Positions 1 through 12,660 of a stretch of 64,000 nucleotides of DNA are shown one piece after another. The notes beneath the pieces were generated by a model that saw nothing but the letters and a program-made list of their open reading frames with translations, had not been told where the DNA came from and ran no database searches. Positions within the stretch are counted from its first letter, which is position 1; every line of letters begins with the position of its first letter. The DNA is from Salticus scenicus (lineage: Eukaryota; Arthropoda; Arachnida; Araneae; Salticidae): NCBI GenBank assembly GCA_963930645.1, contig CAWVNO010002544.1, forward strand, positions 248,001-312,000, read 5' to 3'. The translations under genes and the position numbers were made by a program.

Positions 1-3000
1 GATGCTGTCGTCTTGCGATTGCTGCTGTCGTCTTGCGATGGGTGCTATCGTCTTGCGATGGCTGCTGAGCACGACCTTACGGAAAGAGCCGTTTCCCTGA
101 TTATATAGGAAATTATTGCGCCCCAGTCAAACTCCCCGCCTGACGCAGTCTATCGTCTAGCGATGACTGCTGTCGTCTTGCGATGGCTGCTGTCGTCTTG
201 CAATGGATGCTGTCGTCTTGCGATGGATGCTTTCGTCTTGCGATGGCTGCTGTCGTCTTGCGATGGCTGCTGTCGTCTTGCGATCGCTGCTATCGTCTTG
301 CGATGGCTGCTGAGCACGACCTTACGGAAAGAGCCGTTTCCCTAATTATATAGGAAATTATGGCGCCCCAGTCAAACTCCCCGCCTGACGCTGTCTATCG
401 TCTTGCGATGGCTGCTGTCGTCTTGCGATGGCTGCTGTCGTCTTGCGATGGATGCTGTCGTCTTGCGATGGCTGCTGAGCACGACCTTACGGAAAGAGCC
501 GATTCCCTAATTATATAGGAAATTATGGCGCCCCAGTCAAACTCCCCGCCTGAAGCTGTCTATCGTCTTGCGATGGCTGTTGTCGTCTTGCGATGGCTGC
601 TGTCGTCTAGCGATAGATGCTGTCGTCTTGCGATGGATGCTATCGTCTTGCGATGGATGCTATCGTCTTGCGATGGCTGCTGAGCACGACCTTACGGAAA
701 GAACCGTTTCCCTAATTATATAGGAAATTATGGCGCCCCAGTCAAACTCCCCGCCTGACGCTATCTATCGTCTTGCGATGGCTGCTGTCGTCTTGCGATG
801 GCTGCTGTCGTCTTGCGATGGATGCTATCGTCTTGCGATGGCTGCTGTGCACGACCTTACGGAAAGAGCCGTTTCCCTAATTATATAGGAAATTATGGCT
901 CCCCAGTCAAACTCCCCGCCTGACGCTGTCTATCGTCTTGCGATGAATGCTGGCGTCTTGCGATGGATGCTGTCGTCTTGCGATGGCTGCTGTCATCTTG
1001 CGATAGCTGCTGTGGTCTTGCGATGGCTGCTGTCGTCTTGCGATGGATGCTATCGTCTTGCGATGGCTGCTGAGCCTGACCTTACGGAAAGAGCCGTTTC
1101 CCGAATTATATGAGAAATTATGGCGCCCCAGTCAAACTCCCCGCCTGACGCAGTCTATCGTCTAGCGATGGCTGCTGTCGTCTTGCGATGGCTGCTGTCG
1201 TCTTGCGATGGATGCTGTCATCTTACGATGGATGCTGTCGTCTTGCGATGGCTGCTGAGCACGACCTTACGGAAAGAGCCGTTTCCCTAATTATATAGGA
1301 AATTATGGCGCCCCAGTCAAACTCCCCGCCTGACGCTGTCTATCGTCTTGCGATGGCTGCTGTTGTCTTGCGATGGCTGCTGTCGTCTTGCGATGGCTGC
1401 TGTCGTCTTGCGATGGCTGCTGTCGTCTTGCGATGGATGCTCCCGCAAACTCCCGGTCTTGCGATGGATGCTGTCGTCTTGCGATGGATGCTATCGTCTT
1501 GCGATGGCATCTGAGCACGACCTTATTGAAAGAGCCGTTTCCCTAATTATATAGGCAATTATGGCGCCCCAGTCAAACTCCCCGACTGACGCTGTCTATC
1601 GTCTTGCGATGGCTCCTATCGTCTTGCGATGGCTGCTGTCGTCTTGCGATGGCTGCTGTCGTCTTGCGATGGCTGCTGTCGTTTTGCGATGGATGCTGTC
1701 GTCTTGCGATGGATGCTGTCGTCTTGCGATGGATGCCCTCGTCTTGCGATGGCTGCTGAGCACGACCTTACGGAAAGAGCCGTTTCCCTAATTATATAGG
1801 AAATTATGGCGCCCCAGTCAAACTCCCCGCCTGACGCTGTCTATCGTCTTGCGAAGTCTGCTGTCGTCTTGCGATGGCTGCTGTCGTCTTGCGATTGCTG
1901 CTGTCGTCTTGCGATGGATGCTGTCGTCTTGCGATGGATGCTGTCGTCTTGCGATGGGTGCTATCGTCTTGCGATGGCTGCTGAGCACGACCTTACGGAA
2001 AGAGCCGTTTCCCTGATTATATAGGAAATTATGGCGCCCAAGTCAAACCCCTCCTGACGCTGTCTATCGTCTTGCGAAGTCTGCTGTCGTCTTGCGATGG
2101 CTGCTGTCGTCTTGCGATTGCTGCTGTCGTCTTGCGATGGCTGCTGTCGTCTTGCGATGGATGCTGTCGTCTTGCGATGGCTGCTGTCGTCTTGCGATGG
2201 CTGCTGTCGTCTTGCGATGGATGCTGTCGTTTTGCGATGGCTGCTGAGCACGACCTTACGGAAAGAGCCGATTCCCTAATTATATAGGAAATTATGGCGC
2301 CCCAGTCAAACTCCCCGCCTGACGCTGTCTATCGTCTTGCGATGGCTGTTGTCGTCTTGCGATGGCTGCTGTCGTCTTGCGATGGCTGCTGTCGTCTTGC
2401 GATAGATGCTGTCGTCTTGCGATGGATGCTATCGTCTTGCGATGGATGCTATCGTCTTGCGATGGCTGCTGAGCACGACCTTACGGAAAGAACCGTTTCC
2501 CTAATTATATAGGAAATTATGGCGCCCCAGTCAAACGCCCCGCCTGACGCTGTCTATCGTCTTGCGATGGCTGCTGTTGTCTTGCGATGGCTGCTGTCGT
2601 CTTGCGATGGCTGCTGTCGTCTTGCGATGGCTGCTGTCGTCTTGCGATGGATGCTGTCGTCTTGCGATGGATGCTGTTGTCTTGCGATGGATGCTATCGT
2701 CTTGCGATGGATGCTATCGTCTTGCGATGGCTGCTGAGCACGACCTTATTGAAAGAGCCGTTTCCCTATTTATATAGGCAATTATGGCGCCCCAGTCAAA
2801 CTCCCCGCCTGACGCTGTCTATCGTCTTGCGATGGCTCCTATCGTCTTGCGATGGCTGCTGTCGTCTTGCGATGGCTGCTGTCGTCTTGCGATGGCTGCT
2901 GTCGTTTTGCGATGGATGCTGTCGTCTTGCGATGGATGCTGTCGTCTTGCGATGGATGCCCTCGTCTTGCGATGGCTGCTGAGCACGACCTTACGGAAAG

Positions 3001-3290
3001 AGCCGTTTCCCTAATTATATAGGAAATTATGGCGCCCCAGTCAAACTCCCCGCCTGACGCTGTCTATCGTCTTGCGAAGTCTGCGGTCGTCTTGCGATAG
3101 CTGCTGTCGTCTTGCGATTGCTGCTGTCGTCTTGCGATGGATGCTGTCGTCTTGCGATGGATGCTGTCGTCTTGCGATGGGTGCTATCGTCTTGCGATGG
3201 CTGCTGAGCACGACCTTACGGAAAGAGCCGTTTCCCTGATTATATAGGAAATTATTGCGCCCCAGTCAAACTCCCCGCCTGACGCAGTCT
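1..3290 (+). repeat. Left array segment, mixed core families
   Basis: Cores (position of the ATG or its variant) lie at 115, 360, 525, 730, 895, 1120, 1305, 1561, 1806, 2031, 2294, 2519, 2784, 3029 and 3254. Spacings are 165 to 265 bp, with two off-ladder values: 256 bp at 1305-1561 (an 11-bp gain) and 263 bp at 2031-2294 (a core with CCCCTCC, 2 bp short). The cores at 115 and 3254 have ATTG in place of ATGG, together with GACGCAGTC and TCTAGCG, marking a distinct core family. Units 895-1,305 resemble those at 14,403-14,813. Units from about 2.5 kb resemble those at 4,094 onward (offset 1,575). No gene or non-satellite sequence is present. Confidence 0.9.
1441..1455 (+). other. Core-like 15-bp patch replacing 4 bp of a 20-mer
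   Basis: Within the subrepeat tract of unit 1305-1560 the expected TGTC is replaced by the 15-bp string TCCCGCAAACTCCCG, a net gain of 11 bp. The replacement contains CAAACTCCC, which is otherwise found only in the core (AGTCAAACTCCCC). A short template switch or conversion from a neighbouring core into the 20-mer tract would explain it. I saw no second copy in the window. The tract continues normally on both sides. Confidence 0.8.
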
Positions 3291-6200
3291 ATCGTCTAGC
3301 GATGGCTGCTGTCGTCTTGCGATGGCTGCTGTCGTCTTGCAATGGATGCTGTCGTCTTGCGATGGATGCTTTCGTCTTGCGATGGATGCTATCGTCTTGC
3401 GATGGCTGCTATCGTCTTGCGATGGATGCTATCGTCTTGCGATGGCTGCTGAGCACGACCTTACGGAAAGAGCCGTTTCCCTAATTATATAGGAAATTAT
3501 GGCGCCCCAGTCAAACTCCCCGGCTGACGCTGTCTATCGTCTTGCGATGGCTGCTGTCGTCTTGCGATATATGCTGTCGTCTTGCGATGGATGCTATCGT
3601 CTTGCGATGGATGCTATCGTCTTGCGATGGCTGCTGAGCACGACCTTACGGAAAGAGCCGTTTCCCTAATTATATAGGAAATTATGGCGCCCCAGTCAAA
3701 CTCCCCGCCTGACGCTGTCTATCGTCTTGTGATGGATGCTGGCGTCTTGCGATGGATGCTGTCGTCTTGCGATGGCTGCTGTCGTCTTGCGATAGCTGCT
3801 GTGGTCTTGCGATGGCTGCTGTCGTCTTGCGATGGATGCTATCGTCTTGCGATGGCTGCTGAGCCTGACCTTACGGAAAGAGCCGTTTCCCGAATTATAT
3901 GAGAAATTATGGCGCCCCAGTCAAACTCCCCGCCTGACGCAGTCTATCGTCTAGCGATGTCTGCTGTCGTCTTGCGATGGCTGCTGTCGTCTTGCGATGG
4001 ATGCTGTCGTCTTACGATGGATGCTGTCGTCTTGCGATGGCTGCTGAGCACGACCTTACGGAAAGAGCCGTTTCCCTAATTATATAGGAAATTATGGCGC
4101 CCCAGTCAAACTCCCCGCCTGACGCTGTCTATCGTCTTGCGATGGCTGCTGTTGTCTTGCGATGGCTGCTGTCGTCTTGCGATGGCTGCTGTCGTCTTGC
4201 GATGGCTGCTGTCGTCTTGCGATGGATGCTGTCGTCTTGCGATGGATGCTGTTGTCTTGCGATGGATGCTATCGTCTTGCGATGGATGCTATCGTCTTGC
4301 GAAGGCTGCTGAGCACGACCTTATTGAAAGAGCCGTTTCCCTATTTATATAGGCAATTATGGCGCCCCAGTCAAACTCCCCGCCTGACGCTGTCTATCGT
4401 CTTGCGATGGCTCCTATCGTCTTGCGATGGCTGCTGTCGTCTTGCGATGGCTGCTGTCGTCTTGCGATGGCTGCTGTCGTTTTGCGATGGATGCTGTCGT
4501 CTTGCGATGGATGCTGTCTTCTTGCGATGGATGCCCTCGTCTTGCGATGGCTGCTGAGCACGACCTTACGGAAAGAGCCGTTTCCCTAATTATATAGGAA
4601 ATTATGGCGCCCCAGTCAAACTCCCCGCCTGACGCTGCCTATCGTCTTGCGAAGTCTGCGGTCGTCTTGCGATAGCTGCTGTCGTCTTGCGATTGCTGCT
4701 GTCGTCTTGCGATGGATGCTGTCGTCTTGCGATGGATGCTGTCGTCTTGCGATGGATGCTGTCGTCTTGCGATGGATGCCCTCGTCTTGCGATGGCTGCT
4801 GAGCACGACCTTACGGAAAGAGCCGTTTCCCTAATTATATAGGAAATTATGGCGCCCCAGTCAAACTCCCCGCCTGACGCTGTCTATCGTCTTGCGAAGT
4901 CTGCGGTCGTCTTGCGATAGCTGCTGTCGTCTTGCGATTGCTGCTGTCGTCTTGCGATGGATGCTGTCGTCTTGCGATGGATGCTGTCGTCTTGCGATGG
5001 GTGCTATCGTCTTGCGATGGCTGCTGAGCACGACCTTACGGAAAGAGCCGTTTCCCTGATTATATAGGAAATTATTGCGCCCCAGTCAAACTCCCCGCCT
5101 GACGCAGTCTATCGTCTAGCGATGGCTGCTGTCGTCTTGCGATGGCTGCTGTCGTCTTGCAATGGATGCTGTCGTCTTGCGATGGATGCTTTCGTCTTGC
5201 GATGGATGCTATCGTCTTGCGATGGCTGCTATCGTCTTGCGATGGATGCTATCGTCTTGCGATGGCTGCTGAGCACGACCTTACGGAAAGAGCCGTTTCC
5301 CTAATTATATAGGAAATTATGGCGCCCCAGTCAAACTCCCCGGCTGACGCTGTCTATCGTCTTGCGATGGCTGCTGTCGTCTTGCGATATATGCTGTCGT
5401 CTTGCGATGGATGCTATCGTCTTGCGATGGATGCTATCGTCTTGCGATGGCTGCTGAGCACGACCTTACGGAAAGAGCCGTTTCCCTAATTATATAGGAA
5501 ATTATGGCGCCCCAGTCAAACTCCCCGCCTGACGCTGTCTATCGTCTTGTGATGGATGCTGGCGTCTTGCGATGGATGCTGTCGTCTTGCGATGGCTGCT
5601 GTCGTCTTGCGATAGCTGCTGTGGTCTTGCGATGGCTGCTGTCGTCTTGCGATGGATGCTATCGTCTTGCGATGGCTGCTGAGCCTGACCTTACGGAAAG
5701 AGCCGTTTCCCGAATTATATGAGAAATTATGGCGCCCCAGTCAAACTCCCCGCCTGACGCAGTCTATCGTCTAGCGATGTCTGCTGTCGTCTTGCGATGG
5801 CTGCTGTCGTCTTGCGATGGATGCTGTCGTCTTACGATGGATGCTGTCGTCTTGCGATGGCTGCTGAGCACGACCTTACGGAAAGAGCCGTTTCCCTAAT
5901 TATATAGGAAATTATGGCGCCCCAGTCAAACTCCCCGCCTGACGCTGTCTATCGTCTTGCGATGGCTGCTGTTGTCTTGCGATGGCTGCTGTCGTCTTGC
6001 GATGGCTGCTGTCGTCTTGCGATGGCTGCTGTCGTCTTGCGATGGATGCTGTCGTCTTGCGATGGATGCTGTTGTCTTGCGATGGATGCTATCGTCTTGC
6101 GATGGATGCTATCGTCTTGCGAAGGCTGCTGAGCACGACCTTATTGAAAGAGCCGTTTCCCTATTTATATAGGCAATTATGGCGCCCCAGTCAAACTCCC

Positions 6201-6560
6201 CGCCTGACGCTGTCTATCGTCTTGCGATGGCTCCTATCGTCTTGCGATGGCTGCTGTCGTCTTGCGATGGCTGCTGTCGTCTTGCGATGGCTGCTGTCGT
6301 TTTGCGATGGATGCTGTCGTCTTGCGATGGATGCTGTCTTCTTGCGATGGATGCCCTCGTCTTGCGATGGCTGCTGAGCACGACCTTACGGAAAGAGCCG
6401 TTTCCCTAATTATATAGGAAATTATGGCGCCCCAGTCAAACTCCCCGCCTGACGCTGCCTATCGTCTTGCGAAGTCTGCGGTCGTCTTGCGATAGCTGCT
6501 GTCGTCTTGCGATTGCTGCTGTCGTCTTGCGATGGATGCTGTCGTCTTGCGATGGATGCT
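2925..6560 (+). repeat. Nested 1,820-bp tandem duplication
   Basis: Two copies lie at about 2,925-4,744 and 4,745-6,560 (boundaries good to about 20 bp). Cores 3029, 3254, 3499, 3684, 3909, 4094, 4359 and 4604 recur at +1,820 as 4849, 5074, 5319, 5504, 5729, 5914, 6179 and 6424. The unit 4,604-4,848 is a hybrid: its front matches the 6,424 unit (GCTGCCTATC, GAAGTCTGCGG) and its tail matches the 2,784 unit (GATGCCCTCG). That is what unequal exchange between neighbouring tracts would leave. The same structure is carried into the second 4,685-bp copy (9,289-9,534 and around), so the 1,820-bp event is the older one. Confidence 0.85.
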
Positions 6561-7975
6561 GTCGTCTTGCGATGGGTGCTATCGTCTTGCGATGGCTGCT
6601 GAGCACGACCTTACGGAAAGAGCCGTTTCCCTGATTATATAGGAAATTATTGCGCCCCAGTCAAACTCCCCGCCTGACGCAGTCTATCGTCTAGCGATGG
6701 CTGCTGTCGTCTTGCGATGGCTGCTGTCGTCTTGCAATGGATGCTGTCGTCTTGCGATGGATGCTTTCGTCTTGCGATGGATGCTATCGTCTTGCGATGG
6801 CTGCTGAGCACGACCTTACGGAAAGAGCCGTTTCCCTAATTATATAGGAAATTATGGCGCCCCAGTCAAACTCCCCGCCTGACGCTGTCTATCGTCTTGC
6901 GATGGCTGCTGTCGTCTTGCGATGGCTGCTGTCGTCTTGCGATGGCTGCTGTCGTCTTGCGATGGCTGCTATCGTCTTGCGATGTCTGCTGAGCACGACC
7001 TTACGGAAAGAGCCGTTTCCCTAATTATATAGGAAATTATGGCGCCCCAGTCAAACTCCCCGCCTGACGCTGTCTATCGTCTTGCGATGGCTGCTGTCGT
7101 CTTGCGATGGCTGCTGTCGTCTTGCGATGGATGCTGTCGTCTTGCGATGGCTGCTGTCGTCTTGCGATGGATGCTGTCGTCTTGCGATGGCTGCTGAGCA
7201 CGACCTTACGGAAAGAGCCGATTCCCTAATTATATAGGAAATTATGGCGCCCCAGTCAAACTCCCCGCCTGACGCTGTCTATCGTCTTGCGATGGATGCT
7301 GGCGTCTTGCGATGGATGCTGTCGTCTTGCGATGGCTGCTGTCGTCTTGCGATAGCTGCTGTGGTCTTGCGATGGCTGCTGTCGTCTTGCGATGGATGCT
7401 ATCGTCTTGCGATGGCTGCTGTCGTCTTGCGATGGATGCTGTCGTCTTGCGATGGCTGCTGTCGTCTTGCGATGGATGCTGTCGTCTTGCGATGGCTGCT
7501 AAGCACGACCTTACGGAAAGAGCCGTTTCCCGAATTATATGAGAAATTATGGCGCCCCAGTCAAACTCCCCGCCTGACGCAGTCTATCGTCTAGCGATGG
7601 CTGCTGTCGTCTTGCGATGGCTGCTGTCGTCTTGCGATGGATGCTGTCGTCTTACGATGGATGCTGTCGTCTTGCGATGGCTGCTGAGCACGACCTTACG
7701 GAAAGAGCCGTTTCCCTAATTATATAGGAAATTATGGCGCCCCAGTCAAACTCCCCGCCTGACGCTGTCTATCGTCTTGCGATGGCTGCTGTTGTCTTGC
7801 GATGGATGCTATCGTCTTGCGATGGCTGCTGAGCACGACCTTATTGAAAGAGCCGTTTCCCTAATTATATAGGCAATTATGGCGCCCCAGTCAAACTCCC
7901 CGCCTGACGCTGTCTATCGTCTTGCGATGGCTCCTATCGTCTTGCGATAGCTGCTGTCGTCTTGCGATGGCTGCT
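3291..7975 (+). repeat. 4,685-bp tandem duplication, copy 1
   Basis: Cores lie at 3499, 3684, 3909, 4094, 4359, 4604, 4849, 5074, 5319, 5504, 5729, 5914, 6179, 6424, 6649, 6854, 7039, 7244, 7549, 7734 and 7879. Every one from 3499 to 7879 recurs 4,685 bp downstream, with the same unit lengths and private variants (for example CTTCTTGCG near 4,519, GCGAAGGCTG near 4,300 and the 305-bp unit at 7,244). The junction with copy 2 falls inside a 20-mer tract, where CTGCT is followed directly by ATCGTCTAGCG at 7,976. The copies looked identical wherever I compared them, so the event is probably recent or homogenised. Confidence 0.9.
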
Positions 7976-10900
7976 ATCGTCTAGCGATGGCTGCTGTCGT
8001 CTTGCGATGGCTGCTGTCGTCTTGCAATGGATGCTGTCGTCTTGCGATGGATGCTTTCGTCTTGCGATGGATGCTATCGTCTTGCGATGGCTGCTATCGT
8101 CTTGCGATGGATGCTATCGTCTTGCGATGGCTGCTGAGCACGACCTTACGGAAAGAGCCGTTTCCCTAATTATATAGGAAATTATGGCGCCCCAGTCAAA
8201 CTCCCCGGCTGACGCTGTCTATCGTCTTGCGATGGCTGCTGTCGTCTTGCGATATATGCTGTCGTCTTGCGATGGATGCTATCGTCTTGCGATGGATGCT
8301 ATCGTCTTGCGATGGCTGCTGAGCACGACCTTACGGAAAGAGCCGTTTCCCTAATTATATAGGAAATTATGGCGCCCCAGTCAAACTCCCCGCCTGACGC
8401 TGTCTATCGTCTTGTGATGGATGCTGGCGTCTTGCGATGGATGCTGTCGTCTTGCGATGGCTGCTGTCGTCTTGCGATAGCTGCTGTGGTCTTGCGATGG
8501 CTGCTGTCGTCTTGCGATGGATGCTATCGTCTTGCGATGGCTGCTGAGCCTGACCTTACGGAAAGAGCCGTTTCCCGAATTATATGAGAAATTATGGCGC
8601 CCCAGTCAAACTCCCCGCCTGACGCAGTCTATCGTCTAGCGATGTCTGCTGTCGTCTTGCGATGGCTGCTGTCGTCTTGCGATGGATGCTGTCGTCTTAC
8701 GATGGATGCTGTCGTCTTGCGATGGCTGCTGAGCACGACCTTACGGAAAGAGCCGTTTCCCTAATTATATAGGAAATTATGGCGCCCCAGTCAAACTCCC
8801 CGCCTGACGCTGTCTATCGTCTTGCGATGGCTGCTGTTGTCTTGCGATGGCTGCTGTCGTCTTGCGATGGCTGCTGTCGTCTTGCGATGGCTGCTGTCGT
8901 CTTGCGATGGATGCTGTCGTCTTGCGATGGATGCTGTTGTCTTGCGATGGATGCTATCGTCTTGCGATGGATGCTATCGTCTTGCGAAGGCTGCTGAGCA
9001 CGACCTTATTGAAAGAGCCGTTTCCCTATTTATATAGGCAATTATGGCGCCCCAGTCAAACTCCCCGCCTGACGCTGTCTATCGTCTTGCGATGGCTCCT
9101 ATCGTCTTGCGATGGCTGCTGTCGTCTTGCGATGGCTGCTGTCGTCTTGCGATGGCTGCTGTCGTTTTGCGATGGATGCTGTCGTCTTGCGATGGATGCT
9201 GTCTTCTTGCGATGGATGCCCTCGTCTTGCGATGGCTGCTGAGCACGACCTTACGGAAAGAGCCGTTTCCCTAATTATATAGGAAATTATGGCGCCCCAG
9301 TCAAACTCCCCGCCTGACGCTGCCTATCGTCTTGCGAAGTCTGCGGTCGTCTTGCGATAGCTGCTGTCGTCTTGCGATTGCTGCTGTCGTCTTGCGATGG
9401 ATGCTGTCGTCTTGCGATGGATGCTGTCGTCTTGCGATGGATGCTGTCGTCTTGCGATGGATGCCCTCGTCTTGCGATGGCTGCTGAGCACGACCTTACG
9501 GAAAGAGCCGTTTCCCTAATTATATAGGAAATTATGGCGCCCCAGTCAAACTCCCCGCCTGACGCTGTCTATCGTCTTGCGAAGTCTGCGGTCGTCTTGC
9601 GATAGCTGCTGTCGTCTTGCGATTGCTGCTGTCGTCTTGCGATGGATGCTGTCGTCTTGCGATGGATGCTGTCGTCTTGCGATGGGTGCTATCGTCTTGC
9701 GATGGCTGCTGAGCACGACCTTACGGAAAGAGCCGTTTCCCTGATTATATAGGAAATTATTGCGCCCCAGTCAAACTCCCCGCCTGACGCAGTCTATCGT
9801 CTAGCGATGGCTGCTGTCGTCTTGCGATGGCTGCTGTCGTCTTGCAATGGATGCTGTCGTCTTGCGATGGATGCTTTCGTCTTGCGATGGATGCTATCGT
9901 CTTGCGATGGCTGCTATCGTCTTGCGATGGATGCTATCGTCTTGCGATGGCTGCTGAGCACGACCTTACGGAAAGAGCCGTTTCCCTAATTATATAGGAA
10001 ATTATGGCGCCCCAGTCAAACTCCCCGGCTGACGCTGTCTATCGTCTTGCGATGGCTGCTGTCGTCTTGCGATATATGCTGTCGTCTTGCGATGGATGCT
10101 ATCGTCTTGCGATGGATGCTATCGTCTTGCGATGGCTGCTGAGCACGACCTTACGGAAAGAGCCGTTTCCCTAATTATATAGGAAATTATGGCGCCCCAG
10201 TCAAACTCCCCGCCTGACGCTGTCTATCGTCTTGTGATGGATGCTGGCGTCTTGCGATGGATGCTGTCGTCTTGCGATGGCTGCTGTCGTCTTGCGATAG
10301 CTGCTGTGGTCTTGCGATGGCTGCTGTCGTCTTGCGATGGATGCTATCGTCTTGCGATGGCTGCTGAGCCTGACCTTACGGAAAGAGCCGTTTCCCGAAT
10401 TATATGAGAAATTATGGCGCCCCAGTCAAACTCCCCGCCTGACGCAGTCTATCGTCTAGCGATGTCTGCTGTCGTCTTGCGATGGCTGCTGTCGTCTTGC
10501 GATGGATGCTGTCGTCTTACGATGGATGCTGTCGTCTTGCGATGGCTGCTGAGCACGACCTTACGGAAAGAGCCGTTTCCCTAATTATATAGGAAATTAT
10601 GGCGCCCCAGTCAAACTCCCCGCCTGACGCTGTCTATCGTCTTGCGATGGCTGCTGTTGTCTTGCGATGGCTGCTGTCGTCTTGCGATGGCTGCTGTCGT
10701 CTTGCGATGGCTGCTGTCGTCTTGCGATGGATGCTGTCGTCTTGCGATGGATGCTGTTGTCTTGCGATGGATGCTATCGTCTTGCGATGGATGCTATCGT
10801 CTTGCGAAGGCTGCTGAGCACGACCTTATTGAAAGAGCCGTTTCCCTATTTATATAGGCAATTATGGCGCCCCAGTCAAACTCCCCGCCTGACGCTGTCT

Positions 10901-12660
10901 ATCGTCTTGCGATGGCTCCTATCGTCTTGCGATGGCTGCTGTCGTCTTGCGATGGCTGCTGTCGTCTTGCGATGGCTGCTGTCGTTTTGCGATGGATGCT
11001 GTCGTCTTGCGATGGATGCTGTCTTCTTGCGATGGATGCCCTCGTCTTGCGATGGCTGCTGAGCACGACCTTACGGAAAGAGCCGTTTCCCTAATTATAT
11101 AGGAAATTATGGCGCCCCAGTCAAACTCCCCGCCTGACGCTGCCTATCGTCTTGCGAAGTCTGCGGTCGTCTTGCGATAGCTGCTGTCGTCTTGCGATTG
11201 CTGCTGTCGTCTTGCGATGGATGCTGTCGTCTTGCGATGGATGCTGTCGTCTTGCGATGGGTGCTATCGTCTTGCGATGGCTGCTGAGCACGACCTTACG
11301 GAAAGAGCCGTTTCCCTGATTATATAGGAAATTATTGCGCCCCAGTCAAACTCCCCGCCTGACGCAGTCTATCGTCTAGCGATGGCTGCTGTCGTCTTGC
11401 GATGGCTGCTGTCGTCTTGCAATGGATGCTGTCGTCTTGCGATGGATGCTTTCGTCTTGCGATGGATGCTATCGTCTTGCGATGGCTGCTGAGCACGACC
11501 TTACGGAAAGAGCCGTTTCCCTAATTATATAGGAAATTATGGCGCCCCAGTCAAACTCCCCGCCTGACGCTGTCTATCGTCTTGCGATGGCTGCTGTCGT
11601 CTTGCGATGGCTGCTGTCGTCTTGCGATGGCTGCTGTCGTCTTGCGATGGCTGCTATCGTCTTGCGATGTCTGCTGAGCACGACCTTACGGAAAGAGCCG
11701 TTTCCCTAATTATATAGGAAATTATGGCGCCCCAGTCAAACTCCCCGCCTGACGCTGTCTATCGTCTTGCGATGGCTGCTGTCGTCTTGCGATGGCTGCT
11801 GTCGTCTTGCGATGGATGCTGTCGTCTTGCGATGGCTGCTGTCGTCTTGCGATGGATGCTGTCGTCTTGCGATGGCTGCTGAGCACGACCTTACGGAAAG
11901 AGCCGATTCCCTAATTATATAGGAAATTATGGCGCCCCAGTCAAACTCCCCGCCTGACGCTGTCTATCGTCTTGCGATGGATGCTGGCGTCTTGCGATGG
12001 ATGCTGTCGTCTTGCGATGGCTGCTGTCGTCTTGCGATAGCTGCTGTGGTCTTGCGATGGCTGCTGTCGTCTTGCGATGGATGCTATCGTCTTGCGATGG
12101 CTGCTGTCGTCTTGCGATGGATGCTGTCGTCTTGCGATGGCTGCTGTCGTCTTGCGATGGATGCTGTCGTCTTGCGATGGCTGCTAAGCACGACCTTACG
12201 GAAAGAGCCGTTTCCCGAATTATATGAGAAATTATGGCGCCCCAGTCAAACTCCCCGCCTGACGCAGTCTATCGTCTAGCGATGGCTGCTGTCGTCTTGC
12301 GATGGCTGCTGTCGTCTTGCGATGGATGCTGTCGTCTTACGATGGATGCTGTCGTCTTGCGATGGCTGCTGAGCACGACCTTACGGAAAGAGCCGTTTCC
12401 CTAATTATATAGGAAATTATGGCGCCCCAGTCAAACTCCCCGCCTGACGCTGTCTATCGTCTTGCGATGGCTGCTGTTGTCTTGCGATGGATGCTATCGT
12501 CTTGCGATGGCTGCTGAGCACGACCTTATTGAAAGAGCCGTTTCCCTAATTATATAGGCAATTATGGCGCCCCAGTCAAACTCCCCGCCTGACGCTGTCT
12601 ATCGTCTTGCGATGGCTCCTATCGTCTTGCGATAGCTGCTGTCGTCTTGCGATGGCTGCT
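7976..12660 (+). repeat. 4,685-bp tandem duplication, copy 2
   Basis: Second copy of 3,291-7,975. Cores lie at 8184, 8369, 8594, 8779, 9044, 9289, 9534, 9759, 10004, 10189, 10414, 10599, 10864, 11109, 11334, 11539, 11724, 11929, 12234, 12419 and 12564. The copy starts without its own ATT-type core (the counterpart of 3254 was lost at the join), so the junction unit 7,879-8,183 is a 305-bp fusion of the start of one unit and the tract of another. It ends near 12,660, where the 12,564 unit continues GTCGTCTTG instead of jumping back to TCTAG. Confidence 0.9.

Noticed and set aside
895..1113. Possible small protein family (72-76 codons starting MAPQSNSPPDAVYRLA), seen dozens of times
   Set aside because: The ORF spans one satellite unit from the core ATG to the next core stop. 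The length follows the number of stop-free 20-mers, the frame changes with copy number, and neighbouring units of other lengths end in a different frame. There is no sign of coding constraint.
1961..2251. Basic, Arg/Gln-rich minus-strand ORFs
   Set aside because: They are the complement of the same 20-mer, also stop-free, with no start context or conserved length.
4162..4557. Longer ORFs of 100-131 codons crossing a core
   Set aside because: They arise where CCCTAATTA is changed to CCCTATTTA, removing one stop. The same frame is closed in most other copies, so this is chance read-through.
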